Source: JAIQFV01 sp041494885 (lineage in GTDB: Bacteria > Acidobacteriota > Terriglobia > JAIQFV01). Taken from it: DNA of 64,000 nt. Both the position numbers and the translations under genes were made by a program. The notes beneath the pieces were generated by a model that saw nothing but the letters and a program-made list of their open reading frames with translations, was not told where the DNA came from and did no database searches. This document shows positions 53,864-62,331 of this stretch, piece after piece (position 1 is the stretch's first letter; each line of letters starts with the position of its first letter). The stretch is taken from the NCBI GenBank assembly GCA_041494885.1, contig JBGQBO010000029.1, positions 1-64,000 of the forward strand, in the 5' to 3' direction.

Positions 53864-54463
53864 TTACGATGGACCTACTCGCAAGATCCGCTCCAACTGA
53901 ATCGCCGGACAGATGTTCTTTTGAATGTAATTGACCAGATTGGTTGGCACGCTGCGCACCATTTTTTCAACAGAGGGATCGAGGCAATGACCGTCCTTGT
54001 CGAACACCTTCTGCACGTTGGCAATGGAGATGGCCAGTGGAAGCACAATGGCGCCGATATGGGAGCAGATGCTCCGCAGCATTTCCAGGGACTTAACAGC
54101 ACCGATTGAACCCGCAGCCACGCCCAAAAGTGCGACAGGCTTTCCTGCCAGGACGGAAGGAAATCCGAGGTTCTCGATCACCAGCTTAATGACGCTGCTG
54201 AAACTGCCATGATACTCTGGCGTCGCCAGAATGACCCCGGTCGCATTCCGGACATCCTCCTGCAAAGACTTCGTAACCTCGGAACCCGGATCTGTTCCCG
54301 GAAGAGGTAGGCTTAATAAGGCCGGATCAATAACTTTCAAACTGATTTGCGGATGTTTCTTGAATTCATCGATCACCAGGGCGAGTGCCATATTCGTGTA
54401 ATTTCCTGGCCGTACGCTGCCACTGATCGCCACAATGCGGATCCCGTTGGATGAGTGTTCCAT
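53864..54463 (-). CDS. NADPH-dependent FMN reductase
   Basis: Encodes 199 residues from the ATG at 54463 with GGAGG just upstream; an earlier ATG at 54517 would add 18 residues without family similarity. The flavodoxin-like fold begins RIVAISGSVRPGNYTNMAL (FMN phosphate loop) and continues GVILATPEYHGSFSSVIKLVIENL, the second FMN contact. It belongs to the SsuE/ArsH-type family that reduces FMN or quinones with NAD(P)H in the cytoplasm. No monooxygenase partner is adjacent. Confidence 0.9.
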   Translation of the reverse strand: MEHSSNGIRIVAISGSVRPGNYTNMALALVIDEFKKHPQISLKVIDPALLSLPLPGTDPGSEVTKSLQEDVRNATGVILATPEYHGSFSSVIKLVIENLGFPSVLAGKPVALLGVAAGSIGAVKSLEMLRSICSHIGAIVLPLAISIANVQKVFDKDGHCLDPSVEKMVRSVPTNLVNYIQKNICPAIQLERILRVGPS

Positions 54464-54517
54464 CTCCCTCCTCACTTCCTCCAGACGCTTCCCGTCAGCA
54501 CCCCATCTCGAATCCAT

Positions 54518-54912
54518 CCTTCCATTACAAAAACTCGGGCCGGACCGTTCCTCCCAGACCTCCTAAGTCAGCAATTCTACTCTTTCACCAATCCCATCAC
54601 ATTTTCCCCTCAATGCAATAGTGTGAGAGCATACTCCCGATCATTAGAATTCCCCCGGGGAGCCCGGAGAAGTTATAAACGTAAAAAATGCGCGCCCATC
54701 ATATGACAGAAGCCCGCCGCGTTCAACGGTCAGCACGCGGTTCCATAGCCCCAACATGCGGCGCAACTCGTGGAGCGTGGAACCTTGCCGCGTCCTTGTT
54801 CTGGAAACGTCCCGGGGACATTTCTACGACGACCTTCCGGCCTGACATGATAATGGGGGGGACCCGCCGCTCTGAGAATACCCCCATGACGTCAACGGAC
54901 TGTCCACCCAAC
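54518..54912. other. Intergenic, no gene supported
   Basis: This 395-base gap lies between the FMN reductase and the MBL-fold gene. Minus-strand frames give short stretches with plausible composition (near 54730-54840), but stop codons and frame changes interrupt them. I cannot name a product; it may be a decayed gene. Confidence 0.35.
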
Positions 54913-55650
54913 TCACGAGGCAGCCGCTCCTCTTGTTTTCGAATCCGCTTTGAACCGTTGCTTGTAGCCGTCAGCCAGTTGCTGCAAGGCCCGCGCCCCA
55001 TCCCCTTGAAAGGCCGGCCCGTGCATTAAACCCAGCGTTCGAGGGGAGAGCCCTCCAAGCCGTCGAATCGTTGGTGCCGTGTTTGCGGTGAGGGCAGTGG
55101 CTTGATACTCGTCCTCCGCCTGAAGCGCCGGTTCCACGATATCGTCCTCCGTCATGGCCTTGCAGTCTCCGATCTGCGTGAACAAATCGCCGCACAGGAG
55201 AGTCTCCGTAGTTTCCTCGTAGAAGAGGCCCGCATCCCAGCAATGAGGAACATGAGGGGTTGAAAGGTAGCGGACCTTCTTGCCCCCCAATTCAAGTGTC
55301 TCTCCATCTTCGAGGGCCTTGGGTTCCCGCAGGGCGAGGTCGGTTGCGGAAAGCATACAACCGATTCTTCCGAGCACCACGCGAGCCTTGGGCGCCGCTT
55401 CCAGCCAGTCGTTCATCGAACCGGATTCATCCGCTTCGTGATGTCCATAGGAAATCCATCGGATCTTTTGAAGTGGAACCACCCGCGAGACCGCCGCAGA
55501 GACCTGCGGAAAGAGCCGGCGAAAGCCGCAGTGAAACAGAAGCGGCTCTTCCGCATCGATCAAAAACTGGTTGAACCGCAAATCCGCGGGCTCCACGTAT
55601 GTTGAGAAGCGATAGATCCCCTTTGCAATTTCAGTGACCATTGTGTCCAT
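54913..55650 (-). CDS. MBL-fold protein of the di-iron oxygen-binding (FDP-like) type
   Basis: Encodes 245 residues from the ATG at 55650 (GGAGG nine bases upstream); a longer frame upstream lacks a family match. The fold begins VTEIAKGIYRFSTYVEPADLRFNQFLI. The metal motif reads SYGHHEADESGSMNDW, the H-x-E-x-D form that binds a di-iron centre in flavodiiron proteins rather than the HxHxDH of hydrolytic beta-lactamase-fold enzymes. Further ligands are in STPHVPHCWDAGL and LLCGDLFTQIGD. There is no flavodoxin domain. It may bind oxygen or nitric oxide, or act as a hydrolase; this remains open. Confidence 0.88.
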   Translation of the reverse strand: MDTMVTEIAKGIYRFSTYVEPADLRFNQFLIDAEEPLLFHCGFRRLFPQVSAAVSRVVPLQKIRWISYGHHEADESGSMNDWLEAAPKARVVLGRIGCMLSATDLALREPKALEDGETLELGGKKVRYLSTPHVPHCWDAGLFYEETTETLLCGDLFTQIGDCKAMTEDDIVEPALQAEDEYQATALTANTAPTIRRLGGLSPRTLGLMHGPAFQGDGARALQQLADGYKQRFKADSKTRGAAAS

Positions 55651-55756
55651 GGCTGAACCTCCCTTGTTTATAAGTCCTTCCTCACAGTGATGAAAACTCC
55701 GCTGGCTTGCTGAATCGAGTGTTGGTCTATTGAGGCAGGCTGCTGCTAAGCACCTG

Positions 55757-56563
55757 TCAAGCAGTGTAACCGCCATCGACCACCAGATCGGCTCCCGTGA
55801 TATAGGAAGACTCGTCGGACGCGAGGAATAGAATGGTTTGGGCGATTTCGTGGGGATCAGCGAACCGTTTCAGCGGTACGGCGTCGGACGGCGCATTCCA
55901 AGCATCGGAGGCTTCTACCTCGGGCCAGCTTGGCATCTTGTTCCACATCGCTGTTTTGACGCCGCCCGGAGAAACCGTATTGATCCGGATGCAGTCACCC
56001 CTCTGGGCACATTCGAGGGCGGCCGTCTTCGAAAAATGGATGACCGCGGCCTTGCTGGCGCAGTACGCGCTGGCGCCGGGGGCCGCCTTGATTCCGGAAG
56101 CCGAGGCCACGTTGATGATACTCCCTCGCCGGTGTGCCTGCATGGCTACGATCCCGGCGCGTGTTCCCAGAAAAATACCGTCCAGATTGACGGCCATGAC
56201 ATGACGCCACTCCTCTACGGTCATCTCCGTGATCGGCTTCGCAAATGAGATTCCGGCGCTTTGGACTAGGACATCCAAAGGTCCCCACTCCTGTTCCAAC
56301 CGCTGAAGGGCGCGATGCCAATGCGGTTCTGAGGTGACATCGAGCTGATGCGCCGCCGCGATTCCCCCAGCGGCAGTAATTGCCTCCACCGTTTGAGACG
56401 CTCCCAATTCGTCCAGGTCGGCAACAGCCACCCTGGCCCCCTCGGTTGCAAGCAATAGCGCCGCTGCCCTTCCAATTCCTGAAGCGGCGCCTGTGACCAA
56501 AGCGGATTTGCCCGCAACACGACCTTGTCTTTCCTGGTTATCTGTCTTCATGCCCCCGACCAT
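55757..56563 (-). CDS. SDR family oxidoreductase
   Basis: Encodes 268 residues. The classical short-chain dehydrogenase pattern is complete: cofactor loop TGAASGIGRAAA, the NAG-type VQSAGISF, the catalytic Ser-Tyr-Lys in VASASGIKAAPGASAYCASKAAV, and PGG in the substrate loop. The C-terminus DLVVDGGYTA is typical. It uses NAD(H) or NADP(H) for oxidation or reduction of a small alcohol or ketone. The start at 56563 has GGGG at a suitable distance; an internal Met at 56551 is an alternative. Its neighbours do not indicate the substrate. Confidence 0.92.
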   Translation of the reverse strand: MVGGMKTDNQERQGRVAGKSALVTGAASGIGRAAALLLATEGARVAVADLDELGASQTVEAITAAGGIAAAHQLDVTSEPHWHRALQRLEQEWGPLDVLVQSAGISFAKPITEMTVEEWRHVMAVNLDGIFLGTRAGIVAMQAHRRGSIINVASASGIKAAPGASAYCASKAAVIHFSKTAALECAQRGDCIRINTVSPGGVKTAMWNKMPSWPEVEASDAWNAPSDAVPLKRFADPHEIAQTILFLASDESSYITGADLVVDGGYTA

Positions 56564-56635
56564 TCAGATCCCCACTGGATCAAGCTGCTCCTCCCGATCA
56601 AGGGATTGAGGCTCGACGGGCAACGACTTGTGGGA

Positions 56636-57133
56636 TCAATCGTGCTTCGCCTCGTATGCCCGCATCCGCGGGATCCAGCGCGGAACGGACCGGCAATATC
56701 GATCATACGATTCCCCGAATTTGCGCCTCAAAGTCGGCTCCTCATAAACCAACACGAATAGGTAGAAGAAGAAAAACACGATGGCGACGTATTCAAACAA
56801 AATACGCGCCCGGACAAAAATGGCTTCTCCCAGGACAACGAGAGCCACGCCAATGTACATCGGATTGCGCACGTACCGGTAGAGGCCTTTCACAACCAGT
56901 TCCCTGGGTGGATCAATTGGCGCCGGGGTTCCCCGGCCCCCGATGGCAAAGTCCCAGGCGCATCGAAGATAGACCAGCGCTCCAACGATCAGGGGTAAAA
57001 GACCGAAGTAGTGCAAGACGCCCAAATTCAGGGGCGGAGTGCTGGTCCGCGATGAAAGCAGGTAGTACGGAACCAGGATCGTCACTGTCCCAGGCACGAG
57101 AACGGTAAAAAGGGCTGTCTTGAACAGAGCCAT
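56636..57133 (-). CDS. ICMT/PEMT-like isoprenylcysteine methyltransferase family membrane protein
   Basis: Encodes 165 residues with about four membrane segments. The hallmark GLYRYVRNPMYIGVALVVLGEA is followed by a hydrophobic stretch and EEPTLRRKFGESYDRYCRSVPRWIPR, both typical of the PEMT/ICMT group of integral-membrane methyltransferases that use S-adenosylmethionine. Bacterial members have unknown substrates, as prenylated proteins are not expected. It lies 72 bases upstream of the SDR gene on the same strand. Confidence 0.9.
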   Translation of the reverse strand: MALFKTALFTVLVPGTVTILVPYYLLSSRTSTPPLNLGVLHYFGLLPLIVGALVYLRCAWDFAIGGRGTPAPIDPPRELVVKGLYRYVRNPMYIGVALVVLGEAIFVRARILFEYVAIVFFFFYLFVLVYEEPTLRRKFGESYDRYCRSVPRWIPRMRAYEAKHD

Positions 57134-57582
57134 TTCTCCACCTGTTAAAGAAAGCTTAAGGAATTGCGGTCCCCTCGGAGTGAACTAAACTCGATTATGT
57201 CTTTTTGACTCTCGGTAAGGGAAAGTCTTACCACAAAGCCGTCCAGACCGCGTCAATTCTTTTTATCCTGGATAGCGAAACTTGAAAGAGGGTGAGAAGG
57301 TCAAATCCCTTGGGTCTGCAAGACGAGGGCAAGCCGACTTTGATCAACACGCTCCGTGCGATGAGAGTGAAGACCGGGTGCCGGACCCGATTAAACGCAA
57401 CAAATGGTCGGTCGCGCCAGGAGAGAGCTCTTTGTGGGTCCGACTTTGGCGCTTTGGTCGTATGAAATCCAGAGAGGAAGCCAGGTGGCACTGCCCGATA
57501 TGAATTTTACCGCGGCGGATCATTGGCACGTTCATCCGCCGCGGTGAAGGAGGCTAATCTCCGTCCTTTCGAACAGAGATGA
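57134..57582. other. Intergenic region with one strong palindrome
   Basis: A 449-base gap between two minus-strand genes. Apart from the hairpin at 57509-57545 I see no supported feature. Confidence 0.5.
57509..57545. other. Perfect 12-bp palindrome with 13-base loop
   Basis: ACCGCGGCGGAT (57509-57520) pairs exactly with ATCCGCCGCGGT (57534-57545). It lies 37 bases after the stop of the minus-strand exported gene, but there is no T-tract on that strand (AAAATT follows). It could be a transcription-end hairpin, a protein-binding palindrome or a REP-like unit. Confidence 0.6.
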
Positions 57583-58038
57583 CTAGGGTCGCGGTTCCAG
57601 GACAATCTCGCGGGCGAGTCTGTCTCCAAGGACTTCTCGCATATCGGCCCGGTCTTTGTATCCTTGCATCTGTTTCTGGTCATCACCGACCACGCGCTGA
57701 GCCATGGCATCGGCCTTCGGCTCATTGGCCTCCATGGTCGCCAGATCCTTGTATTCGGTGAGGAGCAACAGGTTCCAATCTCCGCCGCTATGCCCCTCAG
57801 TCGTCATCACCTTGTACGAAAGAATCAGTCCTTCTTTCTTCAAGGCCTCCTGCTCTTTTTTCCACCCTGAGGCGAGGTAATTCAGGTAAGCCGCATCCAT
57901 ACCTGGTTTCACCCGGATGAAAGCAATGTTCCATACCGAGCCGTTCCGGTAGGGACGACTCATTTGAGCGTAGACCGAGATGCAAAGCAATATCAGTGAC
58001 GCCATCACGGCAGCAATGACGATGCGCTTAATTTTCAT
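57583..58038 (-). CDS. Small exported protein, possible dimeric alpha-beta barrel fold
   Basis: Encodes 151 residues from the ATG at 58038 with AAGGAGATAGG upstream; the frame opens 18 bases earlier. Signal: IKRIVIAAVMASLILLCISVYAQ. The mature part NGSVWNIAFIRVKPGMDAAYLNYLASGWKKEQEALKKEG, then YKVMTTEGHSGGDWNLLLLTEYKD, has the strand-helix-strand spacing of ABM/NIPSNAP-like proteins. Function unknown. It lies between the ICMT-like gene and the AAA+ ATPase gene, which runs the other way. Confidence 0.82.
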   Translation of the reverse strand: MKIKRIVIAAVMASLILLCISVYAQMSRPYRNGSVWNIAFIRVKPGMDAAYLNYLASGWKKEQEALKKEGLILSYKVMTTEGHSGGDWNLLLLTEYKDLATMEANEPKADAMAQRVVGDDQKQMQGYKDRADMREVLGDRLAREIVLEPRP

Positions 58039-58540
58039 ACCTATCTCCTTACCCATTGAAGGGTTGTTTTATCGTTGATCCTGCAAAAACTCAGAGTGGT
58101 TCCGAAACCACCGACCTGTGTTGTCAGTGACCGCCCCGACCTTAGTTTGAGGCCAACGTTCCTTGTTATGAATCTTATATTCTGAATCCTTCGGATCTTT
58201 ACCGAAGCCCTAGACCCGACACACATCGGATGGCCAGGTTGAAGGTCCAGGCAGCCCGGGCTAACCACAAGTCCCGCTGCGGCGGAAGACAGTCTCTTTC
58301 TAGGATGGTGTCACCATTTTGAGGCTAATCTGAGAATTGTCAACGATTAAATCTCCCATCGACGGGGAAGGTCTTGGCAGATAGGAAAAGGTCGAGGGGG
58401 TGCGCGAGGAAGGGCCGAATGCATTCTCCTTCCCTTGTGTTCGAAGGATCAAAATCGGTGCCGGCCCCCGGTGTCGAAAAATTACTCGACAACTTTTTTG
58501 TCTCTTGCCATGATGGGCGGCGTTGGAGGAGGCCTGTTCG
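58039..58540. other. Divergent intergenic region upstream of the AAA+ ATPase
   Basis: A 502-base gap. A 16-base word, TCACCATTTTGAGGCT (58311-58326), recurs identically at 60133-60148 upstream of the DinB gene. No gene is supported. GGAGGAGG near 58524 is the ribosome binding site of the ATPase. Confidence 0.45.
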
Positions 58541-60037
58541 GTGAGCCAGACCGCGAACGTGGATGACGTCAAAGCACTGGTCCTTTCATTCCACCCGGTC
58601 ATTGTGATGGAAACCGTGGAGGAGGAGCGTGCCCGTTCGCTTCTCTACTCCGTGGCCGGCCAACTCCGCATGCCGTTGTTCGAATGGTCGGTGACGCGGG
58701 GATTGACCCGCGCCGAGGAACCCAATCTCCTCAATCGAATGACGTCCAACCCGCTCCCCCTGCTCCAGCACATCAGCGGACTGCGCCTGAAGGCCATTTT
58801 CCTTCTAAAGGATTTTTCACCCCACTTCGGCGACCCCGCCGTGGCGCGCCAGTTTCGGGAGTTGGCGGACTATTTCATTCAGACGCGCTCCACGGTGGTT
58901 CTGTGCGGCGAGACGGTGTCGCTCCCGAGCGAAATTGAAGCCACCGCGGTTCGATATAAACTGCAACTCCCCGACCGCGATGAACTGGAGGGGGTCGTCA
59001 ATAACGTGTTGCAATCCCTCGGTACGGACTCCCTGGGCGCGTTGCAATTAGGGCCGGCGGACCGCGAGGCCCTGCTCAACGCGTTGCATGGCTTGACCTC
59101 GAATCAGGCCCGCCAGGCCATAACCTACGCCATCGTGAAAGATCGGAAACTCACCGCGGAAGATATCCCGGAAATTCTGGAACGCAAGGTACAGCTCATC
59201 CGGGAAGGCGGACTGCTCGAGTATTACCCGGAGAAGGACAACCCATATCAACTGGGTGGGTTCGCCAACCTGAAGGCATGGCTCGCGCGCGCCCGGGTCG
59301 GATTTACTCCCGAGGCCCGCGCCATGAACCTCAGCGCGCCGAAAGGCATTCTGATTGTCGGGGTTCCCGGATGCGGTAAATCGCTGGCCGCCAAAGTGAT
59401 CGCCCGGGAATGGAAACTGCCTCTCCTCAAGCTCGATGCCGGCAGTCTCTTCGACAAGTATATTGGCGAGTCGGAAAAGAACTTCCGCAAGGCGATTACC
59501 ATGGCGGAATCAATGGCGCCGGTCGTCTTCTGGATTGACGAAATCGAAAAGAGTATCGCCACCACCGCCGGAAGCGGGGAGGCCGATGGCGGGCTGAGCC
59601 GACGCCTGTTTGGAGAGTTTCTGACCTGGCTTCAGGAAAAGCGCGAGGAGGTTTTCGTCGTCGCGACCGCCAATGATCTCTCCATCCTTCCTCCCGAACT
59701 CCTTCGGAAGGGTCGATTCGACGAAATCTTTTTTGTGGATCTTCCGAACCCAGAAGAACGGGAAGCGATTTTCAAAATCCATCTCTCCGCGCGGAAACAG
59801 GATCCCGCACAGTTTGATCTCAGCGCGCTCATCGCGGCAGCCGAGGGATTCAGTGGCGCTGAGATCGAGCAGGTCGTCGTTGCGGCCATCTATCGATGCC
59901 TCAGCCAGAAGCATCCACTCGACAACTCCCTGCTCCTTGAAGAAATCCGGCAGACCGTTCCCCTCTCGGTGACGCGCCGTGAGGAAATCGAGCACTTGCG
60001 AGAGACGGCCAGCGGACGGTTCGTCAGTGTCCGTTGA
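58541..60037 (+). CDS. AAA+ ATPase, Ycf46-like
   Basis: Encodes 498 residues from a GTG at 58541 (GGAGGAGG about nine bases upstream). The N-terminal 230 residues form the non-canonical domain of the Ycf46-like family (FHPVIVMETVEEERARSLLY; YYPEKDNPYQLGGFANLKAWL at its end). The ATPase core has Walker A GVPGCGKSLAA, Walker B PVVFWIDEIEK, sensor 1 VVATAND and arginine finger RKGRFDEIFF, plus the FtsH/p97-like second region of homology. Ycf46 is a chloroplast-encoded and cyanobacterial protein linked to CO2-response in some work, but its bacterial role is unclear. It has no peptidase or cofactor domain. Confidence 0.9.
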   Translation: MSQTANVDDVKALVLSFHPVIVMETVEEERARSLLYSVAGQLRMPLFEWSVTRGLTRAEEPNLLNRMTSNPLPLLQHISGLRLKAIFLLKDFSPHFGDPAVARQFRELADYFIQTRSTVVLCGETVSLPSEIEATAVRYKLQLPDRDELEGVVNNVLQSLGTDSLGALQLGPADREALLNALHGLTSNQARQAITYAIVKDRKLTAEDIPEILERKVQLIREGGLLEYYPEKDNPYQLGGFANLKAWLARARVGFTPEARAMNLSAPKGILIVGVPGCGKSLAAKVIAREWKLPLLKLDAGSLFDKYIGESEKNFRKAITMAESMAPVVFWIDEIEKSIATTAGSGEADGGLSRRLFGEFLTWLQEKREEVFVVATANDLSILPPELLRKGRFDEIFFVDLPNPEEREAIFKIHLSARKQDPAQFDLSALIAAAEGFSGAEIEQVVVAAIYRCLSQKHPLDNSLLLEEIRQTVPLSVTRREEIEHLRETASGRFVSVR

Positions 60038-60180
60038 ACGGAACGCACTCACCGCTGAGAGCCCGGGCCGTCAGGAAACATCCTCTTGGTCCTGTCGGGT
60101 CTTTGTGGTAAAAATCCTCCCTGTACATCTCATCACCATTTTGAGGCTCGACCAGACTCCTTGAGCGAAAGGAGAAATCC

Positions 60181-60657
60181 ATGCAAGACTCTGTGCTGCG
60201 CAAAAACGTCATCGCATTACTCGAGGGTGGACAAGCGTATGTGCCCATCAAAAAGGCCCTGGCCGGAATCAAGACCGGGAACCGGAATGTCCGTCCGCGA
60301 AAGGAGGTGCGCTCGGTGTGGGAGCAGTTTGAACATATGCGGCTCGCCCAGGAAGATATCCTGCGGTATACGCTTGATGCAAAGTGGAAATCTCCCGCTT
60401 GGCCGGAAGGCTATTGGCCGGATCCCAAGAAGCGCTTGACCGCCGGGATGTGGTCGGCCTCCATAAAGAAATTCTATGCCGATCTCAAAGAACTTATGAA
60501 CCTGGTCAAAAATCCCCGCGCGGATCTGACCGCAGAAATTCCGCACGGCGAGGGACGAACCTATCTCCGCCAGGTCCTTCTTGTGGCGGACCACAACGCC
60601 TATCACACCGGACAGATTGTGGCGATTCGAAAAATGTTGGGGGACTGGCCGGAGTAG
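60181..60657 (+). CDS. DinB-superfamily protein
   Basis: Encodes 158 residues with AAAGGAG about eight bases upstream. It is a four-helix bundle with the DinB/YfiT metal-ligand pattern: HMRLAQEDIL (first His), then VADHNAYHTGQIVAIRKMLG near the C-terminus (two His). Family members bind zinc or nickel and often act as thiol-dependent transferases, for example bacillithiol transferases. Substrate unknown. The 16-base word shared with the AAA+ ATPase upstream region lies 33 bases before its start. Confidence 0.88.
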   Translation: MQDSVLRKNVIALLEGGQAYVPIKKALAGIKTGNRNVRPRKEVRSVWEQFEHMRLAQEDILRYTLDAKWKSPAWPEGYWPDPKKRLTAGMWSASIKKFYADLKELMNLVKNPRADLTAEIPHGEGRTYLRQVLLVADHNAYHTGQIVAIRKMLGDWPE

Positions 60658-60698
60658 AGGACGAAGTCAGAACTCGGAAGTCAGAAAGAGGCGCGAGG

Positions 60699-61748
60699 AT
60701 GCAACGACGCTCAATACTCTTGCTGTGTGTGTTCATGGTCACCGCTAGGGGTTTCTCCCAAACAGGTCAGAATGCAGGGGGTGCCACCGGCAAAGAATAC
60801 TCACTCAAGCCCTCATCAAAGACGGTGGCTTGGGGCTATTACGACGCCAGTACGCCCCCGGTGCTGCGCGTCAAATCGGGGGATACGGTCGAGGTTCAAA
60901 CCCTGATTACCTCGAGCCCGGCCCGACTCGAAGGGGCGGGACTGGAACCTCGCCAGGTTGAGCCGGCCTTGCGCGAAATCTACAAGGAAGTCACCAACAA
61001 GGGACCGGGCGGTCACATCTTGACCGGCCCGATCTATATTGAGGACGCTGAACCCGGAGATGTGCTGGAAGTCCGCATCCTATCAATCAAACTCGCCGTT
61101 CCCTATGCGTACAACGGATTCCGACCAGGCAGCGGTTTTCTGCCGGAGGATTTCCCTTACCCCCGCATGAAAATCATCCCCCTCGATGAGCAACGGATGG
61201 TCGCTCGGTTTGCCGACGGGATCGAGATCCCCCTGCGGCCATTTTTCGGGAGCATCGGAGTGGCCCCTCCCGATGTTTCAGGGCGCATCAGCAGTGCGCC
61301 GCCATGGATTCATGCGGGCAACCTCGATAACAAGGAGTTGGTGGAGGGCACGACCCTGTTCATTCCCGTCCACGCGCGCGGCGCCCTCTTTCTGGCGGGA
61401 GATGGGCACGCGGCGCAGGGCAATGGTGAAGTGGATATCACCGCGCTGGAAACTTCGCTGGTAGGAAAATTCCAGCTCGTTGTCCGCAAAAATCTGCATC
61501 TTCGCTGGCCCCGCGCCGAGACGCCCACCCATTTTATTACCATGGGGCTTCACGAAGACTTGAACGAGGCCACGAAAATGGCGGTACGTGAAATGATCGA
61601 CTTTCTGGTCACGGAAAAGCACCTCACGCGCGACGAGGCCTACATGCTTGCCAGCACGGCCGCCGACCTGAGTATCACGCAACTCGTGGACGGCAATAAG
61701 GGCGTCCACATGATGATCCCCAAAGCGATCTTTACCACAGGGAAATAA
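60699..61748 (+). CDS. Exported acetamidase/formamidase family protein
   Basis: Encodes 349 residues from the ATG at 60699 (GAGGCGCGAGG upstream). A signal peptide (SILLLCVFMVTARGFSQTG) precedes the FmdA-type fold: HILTGPIYIEDAEPGDVLEVRI, FGSIGVAPPDVSGRISSAPPWIHAGNLDNKEL and LFLAGDGHAAQGNGEVDITALE. The C-terminal helices are typical (EATKMAVREMIDFLVTEKHLTRDEAYMLAS). The enzyme splits small amides to ammonia and an acid. Export of this family is common in Acidobacteriota and is indicated here by the signal peptide. Confidence 0.92.
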   Translation: MQRRSILLLCVFMVTARGFSQTGQNAGGATGKEYSLKPSSKTVAWGYYDASTPPVLRVKSGDTVEVQTLITSSPARLEGAGLEPRQVEPALREIYKEVTNKGPGGHILTGPIYIEDAEPGDVLEVRILSIKLAVPYAYNGFRPGSGFLPEDFPYPRMKIIPLDEQRMVARFADGIEIPLRPFFGSIGVAPPDVSGRISSAPPWIHAGNLDNKELVEGTTLFIPVHARGALFLAGDGHAAQGNGEVDITALETSLVGKFQLVVRKNLHLRWPRAETPTHFITMGLHEDLNEATKMAVREMIDFLVTEKHLTRDEAYMLASTAADLSITQLVDGNKGVHMMIPKAIFTTGK

Positions 61749-61852
61749 CAAGAACCCTTTAACAATGATCGACAGGGTTGACAGGATAAAGATTTAGAAT
61801 AGAATGCTTTCAGACTTAAACCTCCCCCGACCTCCATTGGATTGCCTATACT

Positions 61853-62257
61853 ATGCCTCTATTGCACGAAGAAACCACAGGTCAAATACTTGCGTCGTCT
61901 TTCGAGGTGATCAACGAGTTGGGTGCTGGTTTTCTTGAAGGGGTCTATGAGAAGGCATTGGCCATTGCGCTGCGGGAAAAGGGGCTGAGGGTACAAGTAC
62001 AGTTTCCGCTAAGGGTGATCTTCCGAGGGCAATGCGTGGGTGAGTACTTCGCCGATCTGCTGGTTGAAGATAAAGTGATTGTGGAACTCAAGGCGGTGAA
62101 GGTGCTCGCACCCGAACATCTCGCTCAGGTGATCAACTATTTGAAAGCGACCAGCATCAAGGTGGGACTCTTGATCAACTTCGGTCACCCTAAGCTTGAG
62201 TACCGGAGATTATACGGACCTGAGGCCAAATTGGAAGAGGATGTCGAGGATAGATAA
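61853..62257 (+). CDS. GxxExxY protein, second copy
   Basis: Encodes 134 residues. The family blocks are SFEVINELGAGFLEGVYEKAL, EYFADLLVEDKVIVELKAVK with the acidic and ExK positions of a restriction-endonuclease-like core, and NYLKATSIKVGLLINFG. It is the same family as 12768-13187 but clearly diverged (for example GxxFEV instead of GxxMEV). Role unknown. A fairly weak ribosome binding site precedes it. It stands between the acetamidase gene and the diguanylate cyclase, which runs the other way. Confidence 0.85.
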   Translation: MPLLHEETTGQILASSFEVINELGAGFLEGVYEKALAIALREKGLRVQVQFPLRVIFRGQCVGEYFADLLVEDKVIVELKAVKVLAPEHLAQVINYLKATSIKVGLLINFGHPKLEYRRLYGPEAKLEEDVEDR

Positions 62258-62331
62258 GATTTCGCTCGTGATATGTCTCCAAAAATTATCCTGAAAATCC
62301 TATCTATCCTTGTTCACCTTGAAAAAACCTC

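Noticed and set aside
54723..55001. Minus-strand open frame near the MBL-fold gene
   Set aside because: Overlaps the end of the MBL gene and shows a possible frame change near 54770 with no recognisable product; too weak to call even as a pseudogene.
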